Source: JAQICB01 sp046482735 (GTDB taxonomy: Bacteria > Bacteroidota > Bacteroidia > Bacteroidales > UBA1715). From it: a DNA stretch of 18,174 nt. Made by a program: the position numbers and the translations under genes. Positions within the stretch are counted from its first letter, which is position 1; each line of letters opens with the position of its first letter. The stretch lies in the NCBI GenBank assembly GCA_046482735.1, contig JAWOEL010000073.1, forward strand, positions 1-18,174, written 5' to 3'. Of this stretch, positions 7,482 to 14,314 are shown piece by piece. The notes beneath the pieces are model-generated. The model saw nothing but the letters and a program-made list of their open reading frames with translations. It was not told the DNA's origin and ran no database searches.

Positions 7482-7491
7482 TATACTATTC
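7476..7491. repeat. 16-bp perfect palindrome across the serS stop codon
   Basis: GAATAGTATACTATTC is an exact palindrome whose left half contains the serS stop codon. It has no T-run after it, so it is not an obvious terminator. It could be a protein-binding dyad or chance in AT-rich DNA. Confidence 0.5.
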
Positions 7492-7633
7492 TCCTTGTTA
7501 GATTTGTTATAGGTATAGCCTGAAAAAGTTTTTCTGGTTCTGTGAATTTTTGTTGTAGTACTATTGAGTTCTGTTGCATGACTTAGGTGTTTTTTTGATT
7601 CAAAACATAATAATTGAACAGAGTTTATTTATG

Positions 7634-8632
7634 TTACCTCTCCCGAATCATATCAATTCCCCATTGTGCATGTTCGTGCAAAATGAGGGATGTCGATGTG
7701 GTTTGAATATGTTCTAATGCAGAAATGTCGTCCTGTGTGCCTATGTTTCCTAAAACTATGCAAGCATTTCGTTGTAGTTGAATAAGACCAATACGGTGAA
7801 TGGCACTTCCGGCAAATATTGCGGTAAATGTTTTTTTTGTGAGAAACAGAATGTCGCGAACGTCAGGATAGATGCGAGGAGCAAAATCTGGGTCTATAGG
7901 AATTTTATTTTTGGGATTGTAAATACATGCTGTACTGCATGTGTCGCATCCATACAGATGATCGTGTATGAGTTTTCTGTATTCTACTGGAATGGAACCT
8001 TTGTGTTCTATGGTAAGGTATGAAATACATTTTCGTGCATCAATTGTCCGGTTAGGAAGAATTGCTTGTGTTGGACAAGCTTGTATGCATTGACTACATA
8101 AACCACATTTGTCGGATGTGTGTGGTTTGGTTGGAGGTATAGGCAATGATGTAAAAATTTCTCCTAAGAATAAGAGAGCACCATATTCTTCGGAGATAGT
8201 GAGGCTTGATTTGCCAATCCATCCTGCTCCGCAGGTCGATGCAATTGGTTTTTCCATAATCGGTGCTGTGTCAACAAAACTGATAGCATTTTCGCCATTG
8301 TGTTTAATGTATGTAACTATATGGGCTAGTTTCTTTTTGAGTATTTTGTGGTAATCTCTTCCTAAAGCATAGAGTGCTATTTTTCCTCGTCGTTCAGGAA
8401 TATTTTGAGCGTAGGGGAGTGAGAAAACGAGAATAGATTGTGTGTGTGGGAAAATAGCTCGGGGATGTGCACGTAAGTCGCTGTGTTTTGCAAGCCAGTT
8501 CATGTCTCCGTGATTACCTTGTGCAAGCCAGTGTGTGAATTTTGATTGTGAAAAATTAACGTTTGCAGCAGCTACATGCATTGTCAGACCCAGTGAATGT
8601 GCTAATTCGTGTATTTTTGTATGAAGCTCCAT
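7634..8632 (-). CDS. queG: Epoxyqueuosine reductase
   Basis: Cobalamin-dependent iron-sulfur enzyme that reduces epoxyqueuosine to queuosine in the wobble position of GUN-anticodon tRNAs, the last step of queuosine synthesis. The 332-residue protein shows the family blocks GKIALYALGRDYHK (83-96), FVDTAPIMEKPIA (119-131; D121 matches the proposed catalytic aspartate) and CGAGWIGKSSL (134-144). Two 4Fe-4S motifs follow: C176-x2-C179-x2-C182-x3-C186-PTQAI, and C229-x2-C232-x3-C236 with C202 between them. The second motif reads GCDTCSTACIYN where many homologues have PWN. Length is normal. It is divergent from thrH with about 100 bp between. Both tRNA-His and tRNA-Cys lie in the window; of these, tRNA-His(GTG) is a queuosine substrate. 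Confidence 0.95.
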   Translation of the reverse strand: MELHTKIHELAHSLGLTMHVAAANVNFSQSKFTHWLAQGNHGDMNWLAKHSDLRAHPRAIFPHTQSILVFSLPYAQNIPERRGKIALYALGRDYHKILKKKLAHIVTYIKHNGENAISFVDTAPIMEKPIASTCGAGWIGKSSLTISEEYGALLFLGEIFTSLPIPPTKPHTSDKCGLCSQCIQACPTQAILPNRTIDARKCISYLTIEHKGSIPVEYRKLIHDHLYGCDTCSTACIYNPKNKIPIDPDFAPRIYPDVRDILFLTKKTFTAIFAGSAIHRIGLIQLQRNACIVLGNIGTQDDISALEHIQTTSTSLILHEHAQWGIDMIRER

Positions 8633-8735
8633 GTATATAAAACTACAAAAAACTCTGTGAGTAACCTGTTTTTTTTATGTATTTTTGTGAATAAGTGTTT
8701 ATAATAGTATAAAATAAAAGTTAAAATATAAATTT

Positions 8736-9338
8736 ATGTGGGTTGTTTGTTCTGATTTAGAGGGGGTATTTGTCCCGGAGGTGTGGGTAAATGTTGCTCA
8801 GATTACGGGTATTGATAAGTTGAAGTTAACAACGCGTGATATTCAGGATTATGATGAGTTAATGCAATATCGCTTGAAAATACTTGATGAGCATAATTTA
8901 AAAATTCAGGATATACAAAAGGTTATATCTTCAATACATCCTTTTGATGAGGCTCTGGAGTTTACTAAATGGTTGAGAGAGATGTCTCGTTTTGTTGTTG
9001 TTTCTGATACATTTGTAGAATTTGCCGAACCATTGATGAAACAATTGGAGCGTCCTTTTTTGTTGTGCCATTCTTTAGAGATTGATAAACAGGGGCGTAT
9101 AGTAAATTATCATTTACGACAGCCGGATCCGAAACGTAAAACAGTAGAGGCATTTCAGGGGTTGCAGTATAAAGTTATAGCTTTTGGTGATTCGTATAAT
9201 GATATTTCTATGTTGCACCAAGCTGAAGTGGGAATTTTATTTTGTCCTCCTCAAAATGTAGTAGACGATTATCCGCAATTCCCCGTTGCTCAAAACTATG
9301 TTCAGTTACGTGAAATTCTTGAGCAATATATTGTCTGA
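8736..9338 (+). CDS. thrH: Phosphoserine phosphatase / homoserine phosphotransferase, ThrH type
   Basis: HAD-superfamily enzyme that dephosphorylates phosphoserine and can pass the phosphate to homoserine, linking serine and threonine synthesis. The 200-residue protein follows Pseudomonas ThrH closely: D7-LEGVFVPE (nucleophile D7, with E9 where most HAD phosphatases have Asp), TGIDKLKLTTRDIQDYDELM, RLKILDEHNLK, VVSDTFVEFAEPLMKQL (motif II serine/threonine region), LLCHSLEID, LRQPDPKRKTVEAF (motif III lysine) and IAFGDSYNDISML (metal-binding aspartates). Length matches ThrH and is shorter than SerB. It is a single-gene unit, divergent from queG and closed by the bidirectional terminator at 9431-9460. 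The ThrH assignment is secure by motif order; phosphotransfer activity here is inferred. Confidence 0.92.
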   Translation: MWVVCSDLEGVFVPEVWVNVAQITGIDKLKLTTRDIQDYDELMQYRLKILDEHNLKIQDIQKVISSIHPFDEALEFTKWLREMSRFVVVSDTFVEFAEPLMKQLERPFLLCHSLEIDKQGRIVNYHLRQPDPKRKTVEAFQGLQYKVIAFGDSYNDISMLHQAEVGILFCPPQNVVDDYPQFPVAQNYVQLREILEQYIV

Positions 9339-9430
9339 GAATTAAAGAAATAGTGTTTGATTGTATATAATTTCTTGTTGATGATTAGTTGGTGTTTTGT
9401 ATTGTATTTATAGCTGTGCACTTATTATAT

Positions 9431-9460
9431 AAAAAAAAAGGCCGATTTTTCGGCCTTTTT
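9431..9460. terminator. Bidirectional terminator between thrH and the RRM gene
   Basis: AAAAAGGCCG and CGGCCTTTTT flank a T-rich loop, with an A-run of nine on the left and a T-run on the right, so it can terminate the convergent thrH (+) and RRM (-) transcripts. Confidence 0.9.
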
Positions 9461-9511
9461 AGTACATCATCATATAAAATTTTGTGATATTTTATTATCT
9501 AAGCATAAATT

Positions 9512-9781
9512 TTAACGATTAAAACCACCTGATCTATCCTCACGAGGATGAGCTTTTTTAACTACGATAGTTTTTTCTTGAAAATCTGTGTTGTCAAGTG
9601 CTTCAATAGCAGATTGTGCTAAATCATCATCTGACATTTCAACAAAACCGAAACATTTTGAGTTTCCGGTGTCTCTGTCCATTATAACTTTTGCTGAATC
9701 AACGTCGCCATACTGGCTGAATAAGTTTGCTAGGTCATCACTTGTTGTATGAGAGCTAAGCTTTGCAATAAAAATGTTCAT
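9512..9781 (-). CDS. Small RRM-domain RNA-binding protein
   Basis: An 89-residue protein consisting of one RNA recognition motif. RNP2 is IFIAKL (residues 3-8) and RNP1 is KCFGFVEM (42-49), with the aromatic residues F4, F44 and F46 in RNA-contact positions and the usual helix DDLANLFSQYG between. A short basic tail with EDRSGGFNR replaces the longer glycine-rich tails of some relatives. Bacteroidota and cyanobacteria carry stand-alone RRM proteins of this type; in Bacteroides they act as global RNA-binding regulators. The RNA targets here are unknown. It is a monocistronic gene with a terminator downstream and a TATATTTG -7-like element upstream (9814-9821). Confidence 0.93.
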   Translation of the reverse strand: MNIFIAKLSSHTTSDDLANLFSQYGDVDSAKVIMDRDTGNSKCFGFVEMSDDDLAQSAIEALDNTDFQEKTIVVKKAHPREDRSGGFNR

Positions 9782-9813
9782 GTAAAATAAAAATATAAAA
9801 TTTGTTAATTGTA

Positions 9814-9821
9814 CAAATATA
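9814..9821 (-). promoter_or_regulatory. Possible -7 element of the RRM gene
   Basis: TATATTTG on the - strand matches TAnnTTTG and lies 33 bp before the ATG. A -33 TTTG at proper spacing is not found, only TTTA at a shorter distance. Confidence 0.35.
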
Positions 9822-9874
9822 AAACTATACTTGGAATAAACATGATTTTTTGATTTTTTTTAATTCCTTGAGTA

Positions 9875-10927
9875 TTAATTTTTTTGATAAAAATAGGAGA
9901 GAAGTGAATTGCCGATTTGAAATTCATGAGAAAACGTACCGTTTATAATGGGGGCTGGTGTTCCTTCATGGAAATATCCCGGACCGGTAAAAATACGTGC
10001 TTCGTCCCATAATTTTTTATTTATTAGTTCTTGCAAAATAATATAACCCCCTTCAATAATTATTGATTGGATATTACGGGTATATAAGTCGGAAAAAATT
10101 TCGTGCCACATGGTTTCTATTGATGAAACAGGAACGTATTCCAAATTTTTTGTGGATTTTTGTGGATTTAGTGTGAAAATAATTGTGGCAGTACTTCCGT
10201 CTTTTATATATAAATCGCGAGAGAGGCGGTTATGCAAATCAATAGTTATTCGAAGTGGATTTGCTCCTTTTGCTAACCGTGCGGTTAATTGTGGGTTATC
10301 TATCTGAGCAGTGTTTGTGCCCACAAGTATTGCTTGTTCTTGTGTTCGCCATTTATGAACCAACTTTTTTCCTGTATGGTCGGTTATCCATAGTCCGCGT
10401 GTTTGTTTTTTTAAATGTGGTGCCTGATCTATAAATTTATCTTGTGTTTGTGCCCATTTTAATAGTATGTATGGGCGTTTTTTTTCCATAAAAGTAAAAA
10501 AACGGCAATTTAATTTCCTTGATTCTTCTTCAAGTATGCCTGCTTGAACCTGAATGCCGGCTTTTTGCATTTTTCGTATGCCCTTTCCGGAAACTGCGGG
10601 GTTTGAATCTGTGCATCCTATTACTACTCGTTTTATGTTATGATGTATTATTGCATCGGAACAGGGGGGTGTTTTTCCGTAGTGTGAACAGGGTTCTAAA
10701 TTTACATATAAAGTGCTTTCGGGTAATAATTCTTTTTGTGTTACCGAATTGAGGGCGTTAATTTCTGCATGAGCTTCTCCTGCTTTGCGATGATATCCCT
10801 TGCCTATAATAGTGTCGTTGTGTACAATCACACACCCTACCATAGGATTTGGATAGGTGTCTCCAAATGCTTTTTGAGCAAGGTCTATGCATGCTTGCAT
10901 ATATTTTTTGTCGTTTTTTGTCGTCAT
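9875..10927 (-). CDS. ribD: Bifunctional riboflavin deaminase/reductase RibD
   Basis: Catalyses two steps of riboflavin synthesis: deamination of the diaminopyrimidine intermediate, then NADPH-dependent reduction of the ribose chain. The 350-residue protein has the zinc deaminase domain (about 1-145), with H53-A-E55 and PC80-x8-C89 as zinc and catalytic residues and the family string PNPMVGCVIV (26-35). The reductase domain (about 150-350) shows RPYILLKWAQTQDKFI, WRTQEQAILVGTNTAQIDNPQLTAR and EGGYIILQELI. I chose the ATG at 10927 (MTTKNDKKYMQACIDLA), which gives the standard start; a longer frame to 10969 would add 14 residues overlapping the prmC promoter. It is divergent from prmC with only 43 bp between starts. 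No other rib gene is in the window. Confidence 0.96.
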   Translation of the reverse strand: MTTKNDKKYMQACIDLAQKAFGDTYPNPMVGCVIVHNDTIIGKGYHRKAGEAHAEINALNSVTQKELLPESTLYVNLEPCSHYGKTPPCSDAIIHHNIKRVVIGCTDSNPAVSGKGIRKMQKAGIQVQAGILEEESRKLNCRFFTFMEKKRPYILLKWAQTQDKFIDQAPHLKKQTRGLWITDHTGKKLVHKWRTQEQAILVGTNTAQIDNPQLTARLAKGANPLRITIDLHNRLSRDLYIKDGSTATIIFTLNPQKSTKNLEYVPVSSIETMWHEIFSDLYTRNIQSIIIEGGYIILQELINKKLWDEARIFTGPGYFHEGTPAPIINGTFSHEFQIGNSLLSYFYQKN

Positions 10928-10944
10928 TGTATGTAAACTTACTG

Positions 10945-10968
10945 TACATTTGTGCAACAATAGTTGCA
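10945..10968. promoter_or_regulatory. ribD/prmC divergent control region with -7 element and inverted repeat
   Basis: TACATTTG (10945-10952) matches the -7 consensus for prmC. Directly after it comes TGCAAC-AATA-GTTGCA (10953-10968), a perfect 6-bp inverted repeat ending 2 nt before the prmC ATG. A TTTG at 19-21 bp upstream is missing (the nearest is 24 bp away). The repeat could be an operator or a hairpin at the very start of the prmC message. Confidence 0.45.
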
Positions 10969-10970
10969 TA

Positions 10971-11816
10971 ATGACAATTCAGGATGTAAAAATAGAATTT
11001 CAATCGAAACTGAACAATATTTATTCCGAAAAAGAATGTAAATCATTTTGTAATTTACTTTTGGAATATATTGGCTTTTCTCAGTCTACATGTGTTATAT
11101 CTCCTCACGTAAAATTGTCGGATAATCACGTAAAATTATGTTCTGATGTTATAGCACGTTTACAAAAACAGGAACCTATTCAATATATTTTAGGTTATGC
11201 AGATTTTTATGGACTGCAATTTCACGTGGATTCGTCGGTACTTATTCCTCGACAGGAAACAGAATTGCTTGTGCATACGATTATAAAAAAACATGCTTCT
11301 CGGTCTGAAGTTATACTCGATTTATGTACCGGTAGCGGATGTATAGCAGTTGCTTTGGCGTATAATTTGTTTCGTGCACAAGTGTATGCTCTCGATGTGT
11401 CTGCAGATGCACTGCTTTGTGCTGAACGCAATGCTCAAAAACATAATACATCTGTGCGGTCCTTGCACAACGATTTGTTGTCTGCGGATGTGGTTGACGT
11501 TTTGCCTGAATGTTCGGTTATTGTAAGTAATCCTCCTTATGTGCGTCAATCAGAAAAGGAATATATGCACAAAAATGTTTTGGATTATGAACCGGATTTA
11601 GCTTTGTTTGTTTCTGATACGCATCCTTTACTGTTTTATGATGCTATTGCTGATGTAGGTCAAGTGCAATTAATCAGAAACGGACATCTGTATTGTGAAA
11701 TAAATGAAGCATTGGGTAAGGATGTTGTGCAGTTATTTAAACATAAAGGATATAAAGAAGTACAACTTATACCGGATTTGCATGAAAAAAATAGATTTGT
11801 GCATGCACTAAAATGA
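10971..11816 (+). CDS. prmC: Peptide chain release factor N5-glutamine methyltransferase
   Basis: Methylates the glutamine of the GGQ motif in release factors RF1 and RF2, using S-adenosylmethionine. The 281-residue protein has the N-terminal helical domain (about 1-85, ending with EPIQYILGYADFYGL, the family signature), then LIPRQETELLV, the SAM-binding motif DLCTGSGCIAVALA (117-130), an acidic residue in ALDVS, and the catalytic NPPY (187-190). I chose ATG 10971 because MTIQDVKIEF gives a normal-length protein; the frame stays open to 10887, but the extra stretch lies inside ribD. It is the first gene of the rightward group, with mrp 127 nt downstream. Confidence 0.95.
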   Translation: MTIQDVKIEFQSKLNNIYSEKECKSFCNLLLEYIGFSQSTCVISPHVKLSDNHVKLCSDVIARLQKQEPIQYILGYADFYGLQFHVDSSVLIPRQETELLVHTIIKKHASRSEVILDLCTGSGCIAVALAYNLFRAQVYALDVSADALLCAERNAQKHNTSVRSLHNDLLSADVVDVLPECSVIVSNPPYVRQSEKEYMHKNVLDYEPDLALFVSDTHPLLFYDAIADVGQVQLIRNGHLYCEINEALGKDVVQLFKHKGYKEVQLIPDLHEKNRFVHALK

Positions 11817-11865
11817 TGGTTAATGAATTATGATGAAGATATTTGAATATAAACCTTGTTTTTTT

Positions 11866-11906
11866 TGTGTTGAAACACATTGGGGTATTAGATTGAAAAA
11901 TCTAAT
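11866..11906 (+). other. Two small hairpins between prmC and mrp
   Basis: TGTGT-TGAA-ACACA (11866-11879) and ATTAGATT-GAAA-AATCTAAT (11887-11906) are perfect inverted repeats with 4-nt loops; the second has a GNRA-type loop. Neither has a T-run after it, so they are not ordinary terminators. They may be leader structures of mrp or processing signals. Confidence 0.4.
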
Positions 11907-11943
11907 GTATCATAAGAATATACAATAAATTAATATAAAGAAT

Positions 11944-12987
11944 ATGAAACAACTCGTACAAAAAGCATTAGAAAAAATTCCAGTTCCCGGTGAAGATAGA
12001 AATATTATTGAAGCAGGTTTTTTAAAAGATGTATACGAAAAAAATAAAGAGCTAACAGTCGTTTTGGAAATGCCGCATATTTACGAAAAATATCGTCAGG
12101 CACTTATTCCTACTATATCTGATAGTATTAAACGTGATGTACAATACCCTCATGCTATACGGGTTGAAATTGAGATAACAAAATCTAATAATAGTAAAGA
12201 GCCCGGTGGTATTTCACAGGTAAAGCACGTTATTGCTGTTGCTTCAGGTAAAGGAGGCGTAGGCAAATCTACGGTTAGCGTTAATTTAGCGTTATCATTG
12301 TCTCGATTGGGCTATTCTGTAGGTTTGCTCGATGCAGATGTGTTTGGTCCGTCTGTTCCGAAAATGTTGGGTGCAGAATCAGAACGTCCTTTGATGTACA
12401 AAACAGATACACGTGAATTTATTTTGCCAATAGAAAAACAGGGTATTAAAATGTTGTCAATTGGTTTTTTTGTGAAAGATTCTGATGCACTTGCTTGGCG
12501 TGGACCTATGGCAGGAAATGTATTAAAGCAATTGGTTCAGGATGCTGACTGGGGAGAATTGGATGTTATGGTGATAGATATGCCTCCTGGAACAAGTGAC
12601 GTACAATTAACTCTGGCACAAACTATTGATATTTCCGGTGCTGTTATGGTTAGTACACCACAAGATGTAGCATTGCTCGATGTAAAAAAAGGTATTGATT
12701 TCTTTCAAAAAGATAAGATAGAAATCCCTATTTTAGGTATTATTGAAAATATGGCATGGTTTACTCCTAAAGAATTGCCTGAAAATAAATACTATATTTT
12801 TGGAAAAGGAGGTGCAAAAACATTAGCAGAACAAAAAAGTATTCCCTTTTTGGGTGAAATACCTATAGTGCAAAGCATTCGGGAAAATGGTGATGCCGGA
12901 ACTCCTTCTGCACTTCAAGAAAATAGTGTTGTAGGAAATATGTTTATGGATATAGCTGAAAAGATTGGGAAAAATTTAAAAAGATAA
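11944..12987 (+). CDS. Mrp/ApbC family iron-sulfur carrier P-loop ATPase
   Basis: Scaffold or carrier that moves iron-sulfur clusters to target proteins, with ATPase activity. Residues 1-80 form a MIP18/DUF59-like domain. The P-loop domain follows, with the deviant Walker A SGKGGVGKST (101-110), LLDADVFGPSVPKMLG and VIDMPPGTSDVQLTL (switch regions) and the family-specific STPQDVALLDVKKGIDFF and LGEIPIVQSIRENGDAG. Length of 347 residues is typical. The segment where E. coli Mrp carries the CxxC reads ENMAWFTPKELPENKYYIFGKGG and has no cysteine; I recall the same form from other Bacteroidota. It is followed by a bidirectional terminator. Identity as an Mrp protein is firm; the target proteins are unknown. 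Confidence 0.93.
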   Translation: MKQLVQKALEKIPVPGEDRNIIEAGFLKDVYEKNKELTVVLEMPHIYEKYRQALIPTISDSIKRDVQYPHAIRVEIEITKSNNSKEPGGISQVKHVIAVASGKGGVGKSTVSVNLALSLSRLGYSVGLLDADVFGPSVPKMLGAESERPLMYKTDTREFILPIEKQGIKMLSIGFFVKDSDALAWRGPMAGNVLKQLVQDADWGELDVMVIDMPPGTSDVQLTLAQTIDISGAVMVSTPQDVALLDVKKGIDFFQKDKIEIPILGIIENMAWFTPKELPENKYYIFGKGGAKTLAEQKSIPFLGEIPIVQSIRENGDAGTPSALQENSVVGNMFMDIAEKIGKNLKR

Positions 12988-13041
12988 AAAGCGATATTTT
13001 ATATTGAATTGTAATTTTTAGTTTTTTCAGATGGAATATAT

Positions 13042-13074
13042 AAAAAAAGGGTATCTAATTGATACCCTTTTTTT
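13042..13074. terminator. Bidirectional terminator between mrp and tRNA-Cys
   Basis: A perfect inverted repeat of seven A, GGGTATC, a 5-nt loop, GATACCC and seven T. It serves mrp on the + strand and tRNA-Cys on the - strand, whose 3' end is 2 nt away. Confidence 0.92.
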
Positions 13075-13075
13075 G

Positions 13076-13146
13076 AGGTTCCGAGCGGATTCGAACCGCT
13101 GTACAAGGTTTTGCAGACCTCTGCCTAGCCACTCGGCCACGGAACC
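13076..13146 (-). tRNA. tRNA-Cys (anticodon GCA)
   Basis: On the - strand a complete cloverleaf: acceptor GGTTCCG / CGGAACC fully paired, discriminator T73 (the cysteine identity base U73), D arm GCCGAGTGGCTAGGC, anticodon stem GAGGT/ACCTT with loop CTGCAAA (anticodon GCA) and a T arm with GTTCGAATC. CCA is not encoded. Length is 71 nt. It overlaps no gene and has its own terminator. Confidence 0.97.
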
Positions 13147-13160
13147 ATATTTTCGTACCG

Positions 13161-13168
13161 CAAAAATA
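13161..13168 (-). promoter_or_regulatory. Possible -7 element of tRNA-Cys
   Basis: TATTTTTG on the - strand, within the string GCAAAAATAAT on the + strand that also precedes tRNA-His. It lies 15 nt before the tRNA 5' end, which fits a short leader. No clear -33 TTTG is seen. Confidence 0.4.
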
Positions 13169-13239
13169 ATATAAAATATTGTAAATACTATGTTTTTTTA
13201 GAAAAAAGTTAGATATTGCATGTAATCAAAAAAAAATAT

Positions 13240-14295
13240 ATGACTGAAGAAATAGGATCTCGTAAACAGTTTCGTGCTCTGCAGGGCTGGAGAGTTGTGT
13301 TTCCAATTCTTATTGGTCTTGGGGTAGTAGTATTTATGTTTTGGGATGAGTTTGATGCTGAGTCATTTCAAAAAGTAACCCTTGTGCAAGGTGCCTTATT
13401 GTGGTTTATATGTGCTTTTGTAATGATGGTTGTGCGAGATTTTGCATATGTTATTCGCATAAAAATTATTTCAGGTTCACAACTTTCGTGGAAACAGGCT
13501 TTACGGGTTATTTTTTTGTGGGAGTTTACATCGGCTGTTACTCCTTCTGCTATAGGAGGTACAACCTTTGCTGTTGTGTATATTTTTAAAGAACATATTT
13601 CTCTTGGTAAAAGCTCTGCCATGGTTATGCTGACATCTTTTTTGGATGAATTTTATTTTCTTATAATGTTTCCGCTGATTATAGTATTAGTAGATTTTTC
13701 CGATTTGTTTAATGTGACTCAAGCTTCTGGTGGTGTGGAGTGGTCGAGTAGTCTTATGTATTTTGCAATTATAGGTTATACGCTTAAGGCTTTATTTGCA
13801 CTAATTGTTTTTTATGGCTTGTTTATTAATCCTTATGGGGTTAAAAAAATATTATTTCGCGTGTCACGAATTCGCTTTATGCGTAAATGGCAACGAAAAA
13901 TGATTCGTACCGGTACTGATATTATTATTGCATCTGATGAGTATAAAGGAAAAAATTTTAAATTTTGGTTGCAAACTATTGGTGCAACTTTTTTGTCATG
14001 GACATCAAGATATTGGGTGGTTAATTTTATATTCCTGGCTTTTTTTATGGTGTCCGACCATATTTTAATTTTTGCTCGCCAATTGGCTATGTGGATTATG
14101 ATGATTGTGTTGCCGTCTCCCGGTGGAAGTGGATTTGCAGAATTGATTTTTTCGGAGTATTTAGGTGAATTTATTCCGGATAATGTTGTTGTTTTGGTTC
14201 CGGTTTTAGCAATTTTATGGAGAGTTATTACGTATTATCCATATTTATTGATAGGTGTATTTTTGTTGCCTGCATGGATTAAAAAGAAATTTTAA
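13240..14295 (+). CDS. YbhN/MprF-like lysylphosphatidylglycerol synthase TM-family membrane protein
   Basis: Polytopic inner-membrane protein of the LPG_synthase_TM (UPF0104) family, 351 residues. It has a first membrane segment at about 17-36 (WRVVFPILIGLGVVVFMFW) and several more hydrophobic segments through to LIGVFLLPAWI near the end. Family features are the conserved region FTSAVTPSAIGGTTFAVVYIFKEHISLGKSSAMVMLTSFLDE (about 92-135) and LPSPGGSGFAELIF near 290. The family is the flippase-like half of MprF; this protein has no aminoacyl-transferase domain, so lipid aminoacylation is not implied. Substrate is unknown, possibly a lipid or polyprenyl-linked sugar. I chose ATG 13240 (MTEEIGSRKQ); the frame opens at a TTG at 13216 with no supporting homology. 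The CheR gene starts 19 nt downstream, suggesting a shared transcript. Confidence 0.88.
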   Translation: MTEEIGSRKQFRALQGWRVVFPILIGLGVVVFMFWDEFDAESFQKVTLVQGALLWFICAFVMMVVRDFAYVIRIKIISGSQLSWKQALRVIFLWEFTSAVTPSAIGGTTFAVVYIFKEHISLGKSSAMVMLTSFLDEFYFLIMFPLIIVLVDFSDLFNVTQASGGVEWSSSLMYFAIIGYTLKALFALIVFYGLFINPYGVKKILFRVSRIRFMRKWQRKMIRTGTDIIIASDEYKGKNFKFWLQTIGATFLSWTSRYWVVNFIFLAFFMVSDHILIFARQLAMWIMMIVLPSPGGSGFAELIFSEYLGEFIPDNVVVLVPVLAILWRVITYYPYLLIGVFLLPAWIKKKF

Positions 14296-14314
14296 ATGTA
14301 TAGTTGTAACTGTA

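Noticed and set aside
7500..7545. Possible serS terminator around CCTGAAAAAGTTTTTCTGG
   Set aside because: The stem has a mismatch near its base and almost no loop, and is not followed by a T-run.
8680..8687. TATTTTTG as thrH promoter
   Set aside because: Matches the -7 consensus, but has no -33 TTTG at 19-21 bp and the region is T-rich, so chance is likely; not listed as a feature.
10928..10969. Longer ribD start at 10969
   Set aside because: The 14 extra residues (MQLLLHKC...) have no family support and would run over the prmC promoter and inverted repeat.
14255..14314. Earlier start of cheR inside the membrane-protein gene
   Set aside because: Requires a non-ATG start and a 41-nt overlap, and the added residues mirror coding sequence of the upstream gene in another frame.
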